Notes under the pieces: generated by a model | Seen by the model: the letters and a program-made list of their open reading frames with translations, nothing else | Database searches by the model: none | Told to the model about the DNA's origin: nothing | Translations under genes and position numbers: made by a program | Source: Kosakonia sacchari SP1 | GTDB lineage: Bacteria > Pseudomonadota > Gammaproteobacteria > Enterobacterales > Enterobacteriaceae | Direction: 5' to 3' | NCBI RefSeq assembly: GCF_000300455.3 | Contig: NZ_CP007215.2 | Span: 3,224,001 to 3,288,000 of the forward strand | DNA length: 64,000 nt | Shown here: piece by piece, positions 62,317 through 64,000 of the stretch | Numbering within the stretch: the first letter of the stretch is position 1 | Layout: each line of letters starts with the position of its first letter

Positions 62317-64000
62317 ATGTCTGATATGAAAACCCTGAAGAACTGGACGTTACAAAAACAGGCAGCTCACCATGTTGAGCTGTTGGTGGACGGACAACAC
62401 ACCTTGTGTCTGTATGTGCTGGAAGAAAACCTGTTTCGCGTGCTGCTCAAGCGTAAAGGCGAGCTGGCGCTGGACAGAACCTGGAGCATCGCGCCGAAAG
62501 ATGATGTGCCGTGGGAAGGTCGCTCGCGTGACGATCTGTCGGGTTTTAGCCTGCCGCAATGGTCGTTAGCGCAACAGCACGAGACAGTAACCATTGAGAG
62601 CGCAAAACTGCGCGTTACCGTGCATCAGCCGCTGTGGCTGGAGTGGCACTACCGCAACGACGCAGGTGAGTGGCAATGGCTGGCGAGCGATCGCCCGACC
62701 AGCGCATATCTGGTTAACGCCCATGGCGACGGCGTGGCGCACTATCTCAGTCGTAAAAAAGAGGAGCGTTTCTACGGCCTCGGCGAAAAAGCGGGCAACC
62801 TGCAACGCAATGGTCAACGCTATGAGATGCGCAACCTTGATGCGATGGGCTATAGCGCTGCCAGCACCGACCCGCTGTACAAGCATATTCCGTTTACCCT
62901 CACCCGCCGCGACGATATCAGCTACGGGCTGTTTTATGACAACCTCAGCAGTTGCTGGCTGGATCTGGGTAACGAGATCGATAACTATCACACCGCCTAT
63001 CGCCGCTGGCAGGCGGAAGCGGGCGATATTGATTACTACATTTTTACCGGCGCGCGTGCGCTGGATGTCACCAAAGCGTTTGTACGCCTCACCGGGAAAA
63101 CGCTGTTCGGCCCGAAGTGGAGCCTCGGTTATAGCGGCTCCACCATGCATTACACCGATGCGCCGGATGCGCAAAACCAGCTGATGAATTTTATTCGTCT
63201 GTGCGAAGAACACGCCATTCCGTGCGATTCGTTCCAGCTCTCATCCGGCTACACCTCCATTAACGGCAAGCGCTACGTCTTTAACTGGAACTACGACAAA
63301 GTGCCGCAGCCGAAAGTGATGAGCCAGGCGTTTCACGATGCGGGCCTGAAACTGGCGGCAAATATCAAACCCTGTTTGTTGCAGGATCATCCGCGTTATA
63401 GCGAAGTGGCGGAGCGTGGTCTGTTTATTCGCGATTCCGAAACCGATGCGCCGGAACGTTCCAGTTTCTGGGATGACGAAGGCTCACACCTCGACTTTAC
63501 CAACCCGCAGACTGTCACCTGGTGGCAGGAAGGCGTGTCCACCCAGTTGCTGGAGATGGGGATCGATTCGACCTGGAACGATAACAACGAATTTGAAGTC
63601 TGGGACGGCGAAGCGCGCTGCCACGGTTTTGGCCAGGAAATAGCCATCAAGCATATTCGCCCGGTGATGCCGTTGCTCATGATGCGTGCCTCGATGGAAG
63701 CGCAGCAGCGATTTGCTCCGCACAAGCGCCCGTACCTGATTTCCCGTTCCGGCTGCGCCGGGATGCAGCGTTATGTGCAGACCTGGAGCGGCGATAACCG
63801 CACCAACTGGCAGACGTTGCGCTACAACATCCGCATGGGCGTAGGCATGAGTTTGTCTGGCCTGTATAACGTCGGTCACGATGTCGGTGGTTTTTCCGGC
63901 GATAAGCCGGATGCGGAGCTGTTTGTGCGTTGGGTGCAAAACGGGGTGATGCATCCGCGTTTCACCATCCATTCGTGGAACGACGATCACACGGTGAATG
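62317..64000 (+). CDS. glycoside hydrolase family 31 enzyme, partial
   Basis: 561 codons to the window edge with no stop. GH31 alpha-glycosidase: the N-terminal beta domain is followed by the barrel with nucleophile Asp in STWNDNNEFEVW (near residue 420) and the later RSGCAGMQRYVQTWSGDN, where the last Asp is the usual acid/base. Without a signal peptide it acts in the cytoplasm on an imported glycoside. The WNDNNE motif is of alpha-glucosidase type; the exact sugar is unknown. Confidence 0.9.
   Translation, partial: MSDMKTLKNWTLQKQAAHHVELLVDGQHTLCLYVLEENLFRVLLKRKGELALDRTWSIAPKDDVPWEGRSRDDLSGFSLPQWSLAQQHETVTIESAKLRVTVHQPLWLEWHYRNDAGEWQWLASDRPTSAYLVNAHGDGVAHYLSRKKEERFYGLGEKAGNLQRNGQRYEMRNLDAMGYSAASTDPLYKHIPFTLTRRDDISYGLFYDNLSSCWLDLGNEIDNYHTAYRRWQAEAGDIDYYIFTGARALDVTKAFVRLTGKTLFGPKWSLGYSGSTMHYTDAPDAQNQLMNFIRLCEEHAIPCDSFQLSSGYTSINGKRYVFNWNYDKVPQPKVMSQAFHDAGLKLAANIKPCLLQDHPRYSEVAERGLFIRDSETDAPERSSFWDDEGSHLDFTNPQTVTWWQEGVSTQLLEMGIDSTWNDNNEFEVWDGEARCHGFGQEIAIKHIRPVMPLLMMRASMEAQQRFAPHKRPYLISRSGCAGMQRYVQTWSGDNRTNWQTLRYNIRMGVGMSLSGLYNVGHDVGGFSGDKPDAELFVRWVQNGVMHPRFTIHSWNDDHTVN

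Overview
The window is chromosomal DNA of a member of the Enterobacteriaceae. The gene order rcdA-ybjJ-mdfA-ybjG-deoR-dacC-gstB-yliI-bssR-rimO-gsiDCBA-iaaA-moeA-moeB-pflE-pflF-ybiV-ybiU follows the E. coli K-12 map in this region, and protein similarity looks like Enterobacter/Kosakonia-type bacteria rather than E. coli itself. The species cannot be fixed from this window. Relative to E. coli, ybjH/ybjI, yliE/yliF and fsaA are missing at their usual places.

Region 1 (1 to about 20.1 kb) is the integrase-side part of a P2/186-type prophage; the tail genes lie beyond the left edge. Late genes R-lysC-lysB-K-Y-X-L-M-N-O run leftward, and P-Q run rightward from a shared Ogr-type control region. 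The cos site, replication gene A, small early genes (TraR/DksA zinc finger, DUF2732, DUF5347, Fil), 186-type CII, an Apl/Cox-like regulator, 186-type CI and a 186-type integrase follow. Cargo sits in four places: an HNH nuclease with a PUA/EVE-like N-terminus plus a membrane coiled-coil protein between Q and cos; an antisense membrane protein with a microprotein gene inside the early operon; a secreted cysteine-rich peptide plus a KAP-type P-loop NTPase between CI and int; and an AbiC-like protein beyond int. This looks like a multi-slot phage-defence prophage and is the strongest candidate for undescribed biology.

Region 2 (20.2-29.4 kb) holds host genes: unknown membrane proteins, a phosphosulfolactate phosphatase-like pair, rcdA/ybjJ, mdfA, ybjG with a PmrA box, deoR, dacC and gstB.

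Region 3 (29.5-39.2 kb) is host backbone (yliI, bssR) interrupted by a detached flagellar set: a short flagellin, a CheZ paralogue whose catalytic Gln position appears to be Arg, a LysR regulator and two unknown proteins. Flagellin, CheZ paralogue and a small unknown gene at 38.9 kb each have a good sigma-28 promoter.

Region 4 (36.4-43.4 kb) carries accessory genes: overlapping GST/SH3/Nudix genes, a GNAT enzyme, an orphan IroE-like siderophore esterase with a Fur box, a secreted S1 protease with a lipoprotein, and a MarR-GNAT fusion.

Region 5 (43.8-64 kb) holds rimO, the glutathione importer gsiABCD with iaaA, moeAB, the glycyl-radical pair pflE/pflF, ybiV, ybiU, and a LacI regulator/MFS transporter/GH31 glycosidase module cut by the right edge. 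A nearly identical 15-base motif precedes pflE, ybiV and ybiU, suggesting one shared regulator. One clear ERIC element and one ERIC-like element are present.
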